Source of the DNA: Calditrichota bacterium
GTDB taxonomy: Bacteria; Calditrichota; Calditrichia; RBG-13-44-9; J042
Assembly: GCA_013150955.1 (NCBI GenBank)
Contig: JAADJD010000002.1
Location: forward strand, 90,425-154,424
Reading direction: 5' to 3'
DNA: 64,000 bases
The position numbers and the translations under genes are program-made. Every line of letters starts with the position of its first letter. Positions within the stretch are counted from its first letter, which is position 1. Of this stretch, positions 44,693 through 52,521 are shown piece by piece. The notes beneath the pieces are model-generated. The model saw only the letters and a list, made by a program, of their open reading frames with translations. It was not told the DNA's origin and did no database searches.

Positions 44693-45316
44693 ATGATTCG
44701 GATTGAAGCGCGTGACCTCCAGAAACAATTCAACGACCGCCTCATCTTTTCCCAGATCAATTTTTCCTTACAATCCGGTGAATCCCTGGCCATTACCGGG
44801 CCCAATGGTTCGGGAAAAACCACCCTGGTGCGGATCATTTCCGGATTGATTTCCCCGACCAGCGGACAAATCACCTATCACATCAATGGTCGAACCTATG
44901 CGCCTCACGAAGTGTATGGGGTGATTGGCTTGGTGGGGCCCTATTTGCAGCTGTATTTGAATCTAACGGCCTGGGAGAATCTGGAATTCTTCAGCCGGAT
45001 TCGCGGGGTACCGGTGGATAAATCGCGGTTAAAGCGACTGATGGCCCATTTTGGGCTGGCCGGACGGGAACTGGACTTGCTGAAAACCTTTTCGTCGGGC
45101 ATGTTGCAGCGAATGAAGTACGTGGTGGCTTTGATTCATCAGCCGGAAGTGTTGCTGGTAGATGAGCCCACTTCCAATCTGGATGAAGAGGGTAGCGAAA
45201 CGGTTTACCAATTACTGGAAGAACAACAAAAGGATAAAATCTTAATTGTGGCGACCAATGAACCTGAGGAAATCCGCTTTGGAAGAAAACGTGTGGACGT
45301 TACTGGTCAAAAGTAA
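44693..45316 (+). CDS. ccmA: Heme exporter ATPase CcmA
   Basis: ATPase of the CcmABCD complex, which releases holo-CcmE during cytochrome c maturation. Walker A GPNGSGKTT, signature FSSGMLQRM, Walker B VLLVDEPTSNLDEEG. The length of 207 residues is as usual for CcmA. The ATG at 44693 follows AAGGAAAG. The family is assigned from its neighbours ccmB to ccmF. The 89 bases upstream are AT-rich and may contain the operon promoter. Its end overlaps ccmB by 59 bases. Confidence 0.93.
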   Translation: MIRIEARDLQKQFNDRLIFSQINFSLQSGESLAITGPNGSGKTTLVRIISGLISPTSGQITYHINGRTYAPHEVYGVIGLVGPYLQLYLNLTAWENLEFFSRIRGVPVDKSRLKRLMAHFGLAGRELDLLKTFSSGMLQRMKYVVALIHQPEVLLVDEPTSNLDEEGSETVYQLLEEQQKDKILIVATNEPEEIRFGRKRVDVTGQK

Positions 45317-45962
45317 TATTATTTTTCAAAAAGATTTTCACCTGGAATTTCGCACGCGATATGCCATTAATGCCATCATTTTATTTGCGGTAATCAGTTT
45401 GACCGCCGTGAGCTTTTCCATTGGCCCCATGCAACTGGATCCCCCCATTCAATCGGCCATGTTGTGGATCATCATTTTTTTCTCGGCCATGTCCGGGTTG
45501 GCCCACATTTTCGTACGCGAGGAAGAGCAGCAAACCTCCGATACCCTGCGGCTGGTCGCACCCCCGACGGCCATCTTTCTGGGCAAGTGGGTCTTCAATG
45601 TGGTTCTTCTTTTTTCGCTGGAAATCATTGTCATTCCCTTATACATTGCTCTCTTAAACGTGGATGTTCAGGGTATGGGAGCGTTTTTGACCATCATTAT
45701 ACTGGGCAGCGTTGGCCTGGCGTCGATAGGAACAATCATGGCGGCAATTGTGGCCCAGGCCAGTACCCGCGGCGCCTTATTTGCGGTGCTCAGCTTTCCG
45801 CTTTCCATTCCTGTCCTGCGTTCGGCCATTCAGGGCACCTGGACGGCCATTCAGGGTGGGGGACTGGCGGACTGTCTGGCAGACATTCAATTGCTGTTTT
45901 CGTTTACGGTGGTCATTTTAACCAGCTCCATTATGCTGTTTGAATTTATCTGGAGGAAATAG
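45258..45962 (+). CDS. ccmB: Heme exporter permease CcmB
   Basis: Six hydrophobic helices, e.g. AINAIILFAVISLTAVSFSI, WIIIFFSAMSGLAHIFVREE and LTIIILGSVGLASIGTIMAA; the conserved REEEQQTSDTLRL loop fits CcmB. The length is 234 residues from the ATG at 45258. GTG at 45291, spaced five bases after GGAAG, would give a 223-residue form closer to the family length, and is a real alternative. It is translationally overlapped with ccmA. Confidence 0.9.
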   Translation: MNLRKSALEENVWTLLVKSNIIFQKDFHLEFRTRYAINAIILFAVISLTAVSFSIGPMQLDPPIQSAMLWIIIFFSAMSGLAHIFVREEEQQTSDTLRLVAPPTAIFLGKWVFNVVLLFSLEIIVIPLYIALLNVDVQGMGAFLTIIILGSVGLASIGTIMAAIVAQASTRGALFAVLSFPLSIPVLRSAIQGTWTAIQGGGLADCLADIQLLFSFTVVILTSSIMLFEFIWRK

Positions 45963-45964
45963 TC

Positions 45965-46624
45965 ATGAAACGGGATTGGTGGAAATGGTTACTGGGCATC
46001 TGGATGACGGTCATGATTCTGGGAGCCTTTTTGTACACGCCGGTGGCAAAGGGTCTGGGACAGACCACGCGGGTGCTCTATTTTCATGTACCTTCAGCAT
46101 GGGTGGCAACGCTTTCTTTCTTCATTTCGGCGCTCTACAGCATTCGCTATCTGCAAAAACAAAATATCGTGTACGACATCTGGGCGGCTTCCTCGGCACA
46201 AATTGGGTTCATGTTCACCGTGCTGGCAACGGTTACGGGCTCCATCTGGGCAAAAGAAATCTGGCAGTCCTACTGGAACTGGGATCCGCGCGAGACCTCA
46301 ATCTTCGTCCTGCTGCTCATTTACGCGGCTTACTTTGCGCTGCGTTCGGCCATTGAAGAAAAGAATCAGAAGGCGCGGCTGGCTGCGGTGTATTCCATCC
46401 TGGCTTTTGTGACCGTTCCTTTTCTGGTGTTTGTCATCCCCAGAATCTACGATTCCCTGCATCCAGATCCGCTGATCAATCCAGAACGAAAGATTAAAAT
46501 GGATCCGCGCATGTTGCAGGTGTTTCTGGGATCGCTGTTTGGATTTACCGTGCTGTTTTACTGGATCCTGCGGATTAAAACGGAGATTGAGTTTCTTAAA
46601 CTAAAACTAAGCAAACGGATGTAA
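45965..46624 (+). CDS. ccmC: Heme-handling membrane protein CcmC
   Basis: CcmC loads heme onto CcmE. About six membrane helices with the WWD-type tryptophan-rich loop IWQSYWNWDPRETS and two periplasmic His (FHVPSAW and PRIYDSLHPDP). The length is 219 residues. TGGAGGAAATAG precedes the ATG, two bases after ccmB ends. Confidence 0.95.
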   Translation: MKRDWWKWLLGIWMTVMILGAFLYTPVAKGLGQTTRVLYFHVPSAWVATLSFFISALYSIRYLQKQNIVYDIWAASSAQIGFMFTVLATVTGSIWAKEIWQSYWNWDPRETSIFVLLLIYAAYFALRSAIEEKNQKARLAAVYSILAFVTVPFLVFVIPRIYDSLHPDPLINPERKIKMDPRMLQVFLGSLFGFTVLFYWILRIKTEIEFLKLKLSKRM

Positions 46625-46636
46625 AAGGAGAACGTT

Positions 46637-46846
46637 ATGTGGCACATCATCGGGATGTACATGCTGAATGTTCTGGGCATGTTAATGCAGCCGGAAACCA
46701 AACCGGTGGGGCAGAATATTTACGTGGTACTGGCCGTCACTTTGATTGTCTGGCTGGGTGTGTTTTTCTTCTTAATTTACCTGGATCGTCAATTGAAACA
46801 GGTTAAACAAAAGGTGGAGTGGCAGGAAGGCGAAGAAAAAAAATAA
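46637..46846 (+). CDS. ccmD: Small CcmD-like membrane protein
   Basis: A 69-residue protein with one long hydrophobic helix (IYVVLAVTLIVWLGVFFFLI) followed by a basic, charged tail (YLDRQLKQVKQKVEWQEGEE). This is the plan of CcmD, which helps to release holo-CcmE from the ABC complex. Assignment rests on size, topology and position between ccmC and ccmE. AAAAGGAGAACGTT is an excellent ribosome site. Confidence 0.8.
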   Translation: MWHIIGMYMLNVLGMLMQPETKPVGQNIYVVLAVTLIVWLGVFFFLIYLDRQLKQVKQKVEWQEGEEKK

Positions 46847-46911
46847 ACCTGGAAATCTGCCCCTGAATGGGCGTTAATATTTTAAGAACCAAAATGTAGG
46901 AGAAGTCGACC

Positions 46912-47295
46912 ATGCGTCCTAAATATATAGTCGGTATTGGCATCATTCTGGTGTTCATTGCCTTTGCCGGTCTGAAGCTCAAACAGTCGTTCACGCCCTA
47001 TGTCTCCCTTCAGGAGGCAAAGCGAACCGGCGGGGTGGTGCAGGTAAAAGGAACTCGCATCCCCGGTTCAGAAAGGTATGACTATGAGAAAAAAGTGTTC
47101 ATTTTCGAAATGAAGGACACCACCGGAGAGGTTTTTAAGGTGGTTTATCATGGTGTGAAACCCTCCAATTTTGAGCAGGCCATGGAAGTGGTAGCCATTG
47201 GGGCCTACCGGAATGGTGTGTTTGAGGCCAACCAGCTGCTAATCAAGTGCCCATCTAAATATCAGGCGGAAGAATCGAAAGGGGTACAGTCATGA
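46912..47295 (+). CDS. ccmE: Cytochrome c maturation heme chaperone CcmE, Cys-type
   Basis: CcmE binds heme covalently in the periplasm and hands it to apocytochrome c through CcmF. A signal anchor (IVGIGIILVFIAFAGLKL) precedes the OB-fold domain (VVQVKGTRIPGS, FKVVYHGVKPSNFEQAMEVV). In the common form the heme ligand is His in an HxxxY motif; here it is Cys113 followed by Tyr117 in IKCPSKYQ. This CxxxY variant is known from some delta-proteobacteria and archaea, in systems lacking CcmH and CcmG. Matching this, no ccmG or ccmH follows ccmF here. The length is 127 residues. It overlaps ccmF by four bases. Confidence 0.93.
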   Translation: MRPKYIVGIGIILVFIAFAGLKLKQSFTPYVSLQEAKRTGGVVQVKGTRIPGSERYDYEKKVFIFEMKDTTGEVFKVVYHGVKPSNFEQAMEVVAIGAYRNGVFEANQLLIKCPSKYQAEESKGVQS

Positions 47296-49514
47296 TTATT
47301 GGATTCATGAGTATAACCGTTGCCTTTGTGGCCTCCGTGGTGGCCATCGTGGCCTATTATTTTTATCATCGCGATCGCACCCCGGAGATGCTGCAGCTGG
47401 CAAACCGCAGTTTTTACCTGATGAGTGCCGGAATCATTTTTGCTTCCGGCTTGTTGATGTACTACATCATGACCCACCGTTTTGATGTAAATTATGTCTA
47501 CAGTTACTCCTCCCGCAGCCTGTCCTGGGATTACCTGATGTCCACTTTCTGGGCAGGGCAGGAGGGTACCTTTTTGCTCTGGCTGTTTTATGGCGTGATT
47601 TACGGAATAATCTTAATTCGCCGGGTAGGGAAGGATCAGCCCCTGGTGCTGGTCTTCTTTACGCTGGTGCAGGCCTACATTTTGCTCATCCTGCTGAAAA
47701 AGAACCCTTTTGCCATGGTGTGGCACGTGCACGAAGAGGCCCCCGTTGGATTTGTTCCCAGGGATGGGGCGGGATTGAATCCATTGCTGATTAATCCCTG
47801 GATGCGGGTGCATCCGCCTACGCTGTTTCTGGGCTACTCCTCGGCCATGGTGCTGTTTGCCTTTGCCATGGCGGCCATGATCAATAAGGATTTCCATGGG
47901 TGGATTAAACACGTGCGACCCTGGGCGGTTTTTGTGGCCATGTCCCTGGGGGCCGGAATCATTCTGGGCGGCTATTGGGCCTACATTACCCTGGGCTGGG
48001 GTGGTTACTGGGCCTGGGATCCGGTCGAAAACGCCTCCCTGGTGCCCTGGCTCCTCAGTGCGGTGCTGGTGCATGGGATCATCATCCAGAGCCGAATAAA
48101 GGGACTGGTGAAAACCAATCTCTTTGTGGCCGGTCTGACCTTCATCACCGTGCTCTGGGGATCTTTCCTCACGCGTTCCGGTGTTTTAACTGATTTTTCC
48201 GTCCATTCATTTGCCGAATCCGGATTGAATATTTATCTGATCCTGATGGTCTTGCTGTTTACCGCCCTGTTCTTGTTTGTGTTCTTCCGGGAAACCCGCG
48301 GTGTGGAAAGTCCCCGATTTACCGATGCCTTCCTGACCCGGGAAACCCTCATCTTTGTGGGAATGATGACCCTGTTCGTGACCAGTATTCTGGTTTTGGT
48401 CGCGACCTCATCGCCCATCTATACGGGATTGTTTGGGAATCCCGCCAGCGTATCGGCAGAATATTACAACCAGGTAATCATTCCCATTGCGGTGTTTATG
48501 ATTGTTGCGCTGGCACTGGCACCCATGCTGGGATGGAAAGTGGCCCGCATCCGCGATTGGGCCACGATTATTAAAGCCGCCATCGTTGCCATGGTGACGA
48601 CCCTTGTGGGGATCGTTCTGGGATTGCGGGACTGGATTTCCATCACCCTGCTGCTGCTGTCCATGTTTGCCTTTGTGACCAACGGGGTATTCATTTATCG
48701 ATTCATGCGGAAGAATTTCATGAAATCCGGAGCCTATCTGGCCCATGTGGGACTGGCGTTGATGGTTATCGGAATCGTCATTTCCTCCATTTACGATCGC
48801 AGCGAACGGGTGAGCCTGCCCAAGGGAGAATTCCAGAAAACCAGTCTGGGAATTGAATTGAAGTTTGAAGGATTCGTGCCACAGCCCGATGGCCGCGACA
48901 TGGTGAAATTAATCGTGCGCACGCCGGAAGGCGAAGAATACGAAGCCTATCCGCTTTTCTATTACAGCGACTACAACCAGAGCTACATGGCTTCCCCCGA
49001 CGTGAAAAGCAGCTTGACCAAGGATATTTACATTGAACCGTTTTCCTTTACACCGGGGGAACTGCTAAGCGAGCGGGAAATCACGCTGGATCAGAACGAA
49101 TCGGAAGAAATTGGCGATTTGCGGGTGGAATTTACCCGCTTTGATGTGGCCATGGGTTCCGATAAGCAGGTGGTCAAAGCCAAGTTGAAAGTTGCCCGCA
49201 AGGAAAACAATTACTGGAAGGAATATGAAATTTCACCGGCCATTTACATGCAGCCGGGTGGCGGTATGAAGCGGGAAGAAGTGGCGCTGCCGGGAACGGA
49301 TTATCGCTTTTATCTGAAATCAGTGGATGCAACCTCCAAGCGGATCCAGCTGGCCATTAAAATGGGAAATGATGAGGAACAGAAGGACACCATGGCGGTA
49401 GAAGTCCGCGAAAAACCGATGATGGCAGTGCTGTGGCTGGGCACCATTTTGTTAATCGGTGGTATTTTGATGGTGCTTGTGGATCAGGTAAAAAGCCGGC
49501 GCCGTGCCCGTTAA
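47292..49514 (+). CDS. ccmF: Cytochrome c heme lyase subunit CcmF
   Basis: CcmF transfers heme from CcmE to apocytochrome c. It has many membrane helices and the WWD motif WGGYWAWDPVENASLVPW. Other family markers are WAGQEGTFLLW, NPLLINPWMRVHPPTLFLGY and FLTRSGVLTDFSVHSFAE. A periplasmic domain at about 520-705 precedes the last helix (MMAVLWLGTILLIGGILMVL). The length of 740 residues is longer than the usual about 650, mostly through this C-terminal part. The start overlaps the ccmE stop (ATGA). A hairpin terminator lies about 90 bases downstream. Confidence 0.95.
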   Translation: MIIGFMSITVAFVASVVAIVAYYFYHRDRTPEMLQLANRSFYLMSAGIIFASGLLMYYIMTHRFDVNYVYSYSSRSLSWDYLMSTFWAGQEGTFLLWLFYGVIYGIILIRRVGKDQPLVLVFFTLVQAYILLILLKKNPFAMVWHVHEEAPVGFVPRDGAGLNPLLINPWMRVHPPTLFLGYSSAMVLFAFAMAAMINKDFHGWIKHVRPWAVFVAMSLGAGIILGGYWAYITLGWGGYWAWDPVENASLVPWLLSAVLVHGIIIQSRIKGLVKTNLFVAGLTFITVLWGSFLTRSGVLTDFSVHSFAESGLNIYLILMVLLFTALFLFVFFRETRGVESPRFTDAFLTRETLIFVGMMTLFVTSILVLVATSSPIYTGLFGNPASVSAEYYNQVIIPIAVFMIVALALAPMLGWKVARIRDWATIIKAAIVAMVTTLVGIVLGLRDWISITLLLLSMFAFVTNGVFIYRFMRKNFMKSGAYLAHVGLALMVIGIVISSIYDRSERVSLPKGEFQKTSLGIELKFEGFVPQPDGRDMVKLIVRTPEGEEYEAYPLFYYSDYNQSYMASPDVKSSLTKDIYIEPFSFTPGELLSEREITLDQNESEEIGDLRVEFTRFDVAMGSDKQVVKAKLKVARKENNYWKEYEISPAIYMQPGGGMKREEVALPGTDYRFYLKSVDATSKRIQLAIKMGNDEEQKDTMAVEVREKPMMAVLWLGTILLIGGILMVLVDQVKSRRRAR

Positions 49515-49602
49515 CCGTTTGGCAACAGGGAGATTGTGCCAGATAGCAAATGGGTGGACAGGTTTGCTAATAACGGCTGGATCGCGAAAAGGACTTTACC
49601 AC

Positions 49603-49639
49603 AAGAAAGGGGATGGGCTGCCATCCCCTTTCTTAATTT
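49603..49639 (+). terminator. Intrinsic terminator of the ccm operon
   Basis: AAGAAAGGGGATGG and CCATCCCCTTTCTT form a 14-base perfect stem with loop GCTG, then AATTTGTT. The T-run is short because part of it lies in the stem, but it is the only terminator between ccmF and the convergent amylase gene. Confidence 0.8.
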
Positions 49640-49701
49640 GTTGCGATTCATGAATTTTGAAGAAACCCACCGCATCTTGCTTTCAACCAAAAAATGCATG
49701 A

Positions 49702-49871
49702 AACCCAAATCATGCAATCAACCACGAATCACGTGAATGAATCCTAAAAATATCAATAAAATAGCGATTAAATCCCGGATCACATTTTTCACCCGGATAT
49801 AATCAAACGGATTTTATTGTTTTTGTTCGCGTTAATTCGTGTAATTCGTGGTTTCATGCAGAATCCGGATT
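49702..49871 (+). repeat. Dispersed inverted-repeat element, copy 8
   Basis: It runs from AACCCAAATCATGCAATCAA to GCAGAATCCGGATT. Its last base lies on the first base of the amylase stop triplet (TTA on the + strand). The core CACATTTTTCACCCGGATAT is diverged from both subfamilies. Confidence 0.83.
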
Positions 49872-52264
49872 TATCGCACCAGCAGCATTTTGCCTACCCG
49901 ACGTTGATCCTCCCACTGCAGGGTGTAAAAATACATGCCCGAAGGTTGATTCCTGGCCTGCCAGCGAACCCGATGTGTCCCGGCCTCCATCATCCCATCA
50001 ACCAGGGTGGCAATCTCCTGTCCACGGGCATTGTAAATGGTCAGTTTCACCCGTCCGGTTTCCGGTAATTGAAATTCGATGGTGGTTTCCGGATTAAAGG
50101 GATTCGGGTAATTACGAATCACCTGGAATTGAGTGATCAGCTGCGGTTGTGATTCATTCTCCCCGGCAAGCTCCACGTTTGTTCCTGGAGTGTAGGGGAC
50201 GTATTCACTTTTTTCCACCCAGATGGAATAGCCCCGCGGGGGTGCCCAGACGTACACCCGTCCGTCGGCATAAACCTGGGTCTCCTCCAGTGCATTTTTG
50301 GTCGCATTCACCAGCACTTTCCCGGCCCAGTTGGTGTATCCGGGAGCAGGTGCATTATCCACCCACAATCCTTTCACATCGGTTTCGTGATCGTTAATGA
50401 CCAGGATGGCCCCGGATTTGACACCATTCCCCTGGCGTCGGGCCACATACACATCGCTGGTGTTGGCACCGGGCCAGGGATTGCCGATCTCACTCAAAAC
50501 AATCATGCTGCCATTCAGATAGGTTTTTCGGATGAAAATTAGACGATTGATTTCGTCTTTGAGGCTGGCCGGTGGGGTCACCCGATCTTCGGAACAGGCG
50601 TGTTTGGAAACCTGAGTGATGCCATAGTAATGAGGATAGAAGATGCAGGGACGGCCTTCGGCAAACAAGATGTAGGCATACGCCATGTCCCAATCGCGCC
50701 ATAGCCATTTGTCCGATTCCTTGCCGGTATCGTGATTGTCCACAAAGGTTACCACCTGAACGCCAGAGAGATTATTCCCGGAATTATCCCGGATCAACCC
50801 GGCGTGATTCAGCCAGCTCATATCGAAATCGGCGCCGTTCCAGTTGGCCATATCCGTCAGCGTGAATTTCAGCGGAAAGTCGAAGGCGTCCACATCGGCA
50901 CCGTAGCTTTCCACGGTGGTCACCCAGTATTTGATGGCCGGTTTGTCTCCCCAGTATTCTCCCACGGCAAATCGCTGAGATCCATCCGGCCGTTTGGGCA
51001 TGCTGTTTAACCACTGCGCGATGAATTCGGGTTGCACTCCGCGAACAAAATCCAGTCGGTAGCCATCATATCCCACGGTATTGGTGAGCCACTGGCCCCA
51101 TTCGATCAATCGGTTTTGTACCACCGGATCGTAGGTGTTCAAATCGTTTCCAAAAAATTTTGTATTGGGAATGATTTCGTCGGTACCGGGATACCCCAGA
51201 TAGTCCCGATCGTCCACTGGATGGAAATGGCTGTAATTCCATGTCCACTGGGGTTCCCCGGTTCCTGTGTGAGTGACGTACGATATTCCGGTGTTTGTAT
51301 GCGCTTCCAGCACCGTGGCAGCCAGATTTTGCCCGTTGTACCAGATTTCAAAGGGATAGTACCCATTGGTCTGGCTGGCGTAGCCGAACGTCCAGTTGCC
51401 GTTGCAATCGGTGGTTTCCCGACGCGCTTCCAGTCGGATCACAATGTCATGGGCTGCATTGAGGGTGATTTTGTACTCGTCGATATCCCCATATTGATTA
51501 ATATGGGCCCAGATGTGTTTCCCCGAACCCGGGAACACGTTGTACTGACCATTTCCGTTATTCGGCTCGTATTCCCAGTTTGCCGATGTCGGTGTGTTGG
51601 GTTGATCGGGAGAACCATCCCAGTTGATGTACAGATCGTATCCTCGTTCCGTGTAACTGGCATTCCAGTCCAGGTGATATCCTTTAATCTTGATGTAATA
51701 ATCCCCGGGAGAGGCATTGGGGATGATCCAGACAATCTCATTTGTTGGGTAGGGACTGTACTGATCATACACGCCGTCCCCGTCGGGATCCCGGATGGCT
51801 TCATCAAAAACATACTGTTTAACAGCGGGGTTGTTTTCCCGTTCGCTATCCCCGGCGTAGATGTGGTTCAAAATAATGTCGGCATAAACTTCAATACCGT
51901 AGCTGTGCATGGTGTTAACCATGTTGATTAACTCGGTGCGGCTGCCAAATCGCGTTTCCACAGTTCCTTTTTGATTGTAATTTCCCAGGTCAAAATGATC
52001 GAAAATGCCGTAACCCATGTCGTAAATCCCGAAGTTGCCCTTGGAGGGAGCGGGTGTCCAGATGCCGGTAATGCCAGCGCTGGCCAACTCCGGAGCCTTA
52101 ACGCGCAACGTGTCCCACCAGGAACCGTTCTTGTTGACCGCATCCACCGGCACATCCCAGTAAAAGGCCTGCATCATTACATCATTCTGGGCATTTCCGG
52201 TGTAAAGCGCAAAAAGTAGAAACATGCCCACAATGGCAATGAACCGAAAAGTGGATCGAAACAT
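49871..52264 (-). CDS. Secreted GH13 alpha-amylase with T9SS-type C-terminal domain
   Basis: Endo-hydrolysis of alpha-1,4-glucans outside the cell. Signal peptide (FIAIVGMFLLFALYTGNAQ), then the GH13 barrel: region I DIILNH (129-134), nucleophile Asp405 in GYRLDFVRG, acid/base Glu436 in AVGEYWGD and region IV FVDNHD (Asp512). Between regions I and II lie about 265 residues, far longer than the usual B domain. The insert starts with a Ca-binding-like DPDGDGVYDQY and is beta-rich (DEYKITLNAAHDIVIRLEAR), possibly a carbohydrate-binding or PPC-like module. The C-terminus (NYPNPFNPETTIEFQLPETG to the final LLVR) is a typical FlgD/T9SS sorting domain. GGAGGTTTCACA precedes the ATG. Divergent from the sugar importer. 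Confidence 0.93.
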   Translation of the reverse strand: MFRSTFRFIAIVGMFLLFALYTGNAQNDVMMQAFYWDVPVDAVNKNGSWWDTLRVKAPELASAGITGIWTPAPSKGNFGIYDMGYGIFDHFDLGNYNQKGTVETRFGSRTELINMVNTMHSYGIEVYADIILNHIYAGDSERENNPAVKQYVFDEAIRDPDGDGVYDQYSPYPTNEIVWIIPNASPGDYYIKIKGYHLDWNASYTERGYDLYINWDGSPDQPNTPTSANWEYEPNNGNGQYNVFPGSGKHIWAHINQYGDIDEYKITLNAAHDIVIRLEARRETTDCNGNWTFGYASQTNGYYPFEIWYNGQNLAATVLEAHTNTGISYVTHTGTGEPQWTWNYSHFHPVDDRDYLGYPGTDEIIPNTKFFGNDLNTYDPVVQNRLIEWGQWLTNTVGYDGYRLDFVRGVQPEFIAQWLNSMPKRPDGSQRFAVGEYWGDKPAIKYWVTTVESYGADVDAFDFPLKFTLTDMANWNGADFDMSWLNHAGLIRDNSGNNLSGVQVVTFVDNHDTGKESDKWLWRDWDMAYAYILFAEGRPCIFYPHYYGITQVSKHACSEDRVTPPASLKDEINRLIFIRKTYLNGSMIVLSEIGNPWPGANTSDVYVARRQGNGVKSGAILVINDHETDVKGLWVDNAPAPGYTNWAGKVLVNATKNALEETQVYADGRVYVWAPPRGYSIWVEKSEYVPYTPGTNVELAGENESQPQLITQFQVIRNYPNPFNPETTIEFQLPETGRVKLTIYNARGQEIATLVDGMMEAGTHRVRWQARNQPSGMYFYTLQWEDQRRVGKMLLVR

Positions 52265-52403
52265 TGTGAAACCTCCTACGCTTTGATGAGGCTGTTGAAC
52301 AATCCCTTATTGATTCATTCCCTTTGAGTCTGTCAAAGAAACAGCAGGGGAGAACCGGAACGTGGTTGCCAGTTTGGTCTTAAAGCAGTGCTGGTTGGAA
52401 TCG

Positions 52404-52430
52404 TTCCCATCGGGTGGCTGGCGATGGGAA
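52404..52430. promoter_or_regulatory. Perfect 9-base inverted repeat, candidate operator 1
   Basis: TTCCCATCG and CGATGGGAA flank a nine-base spacer between the divergent amylase and sugar-importer genes. The symmetry and setting suit a dimeric regulator such as a LacI-type protein, but no regulator gene is adjacent. Confidence 0.5.
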
Positions 52431-52442
52431 GAGATTCTCTTC
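52428..52442. promoter_or_regulatory. Perfect 6-base palindrome, candidate operator 2
   Basis: GAAGAG and CTCTTC with ATT between, sharing three bases with the previous inverted repeat and followed by TTTTT. It may be a second operator or a small hairpin. Confidence 0.4.
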
Positions 52443-52521
52443 TTTTTGCTTGATAATAATTGAAGGAGACCCGTATATTAGTCACTCAGAAACTGATTAC
52501 GAATCGAGTCATAATATAATC

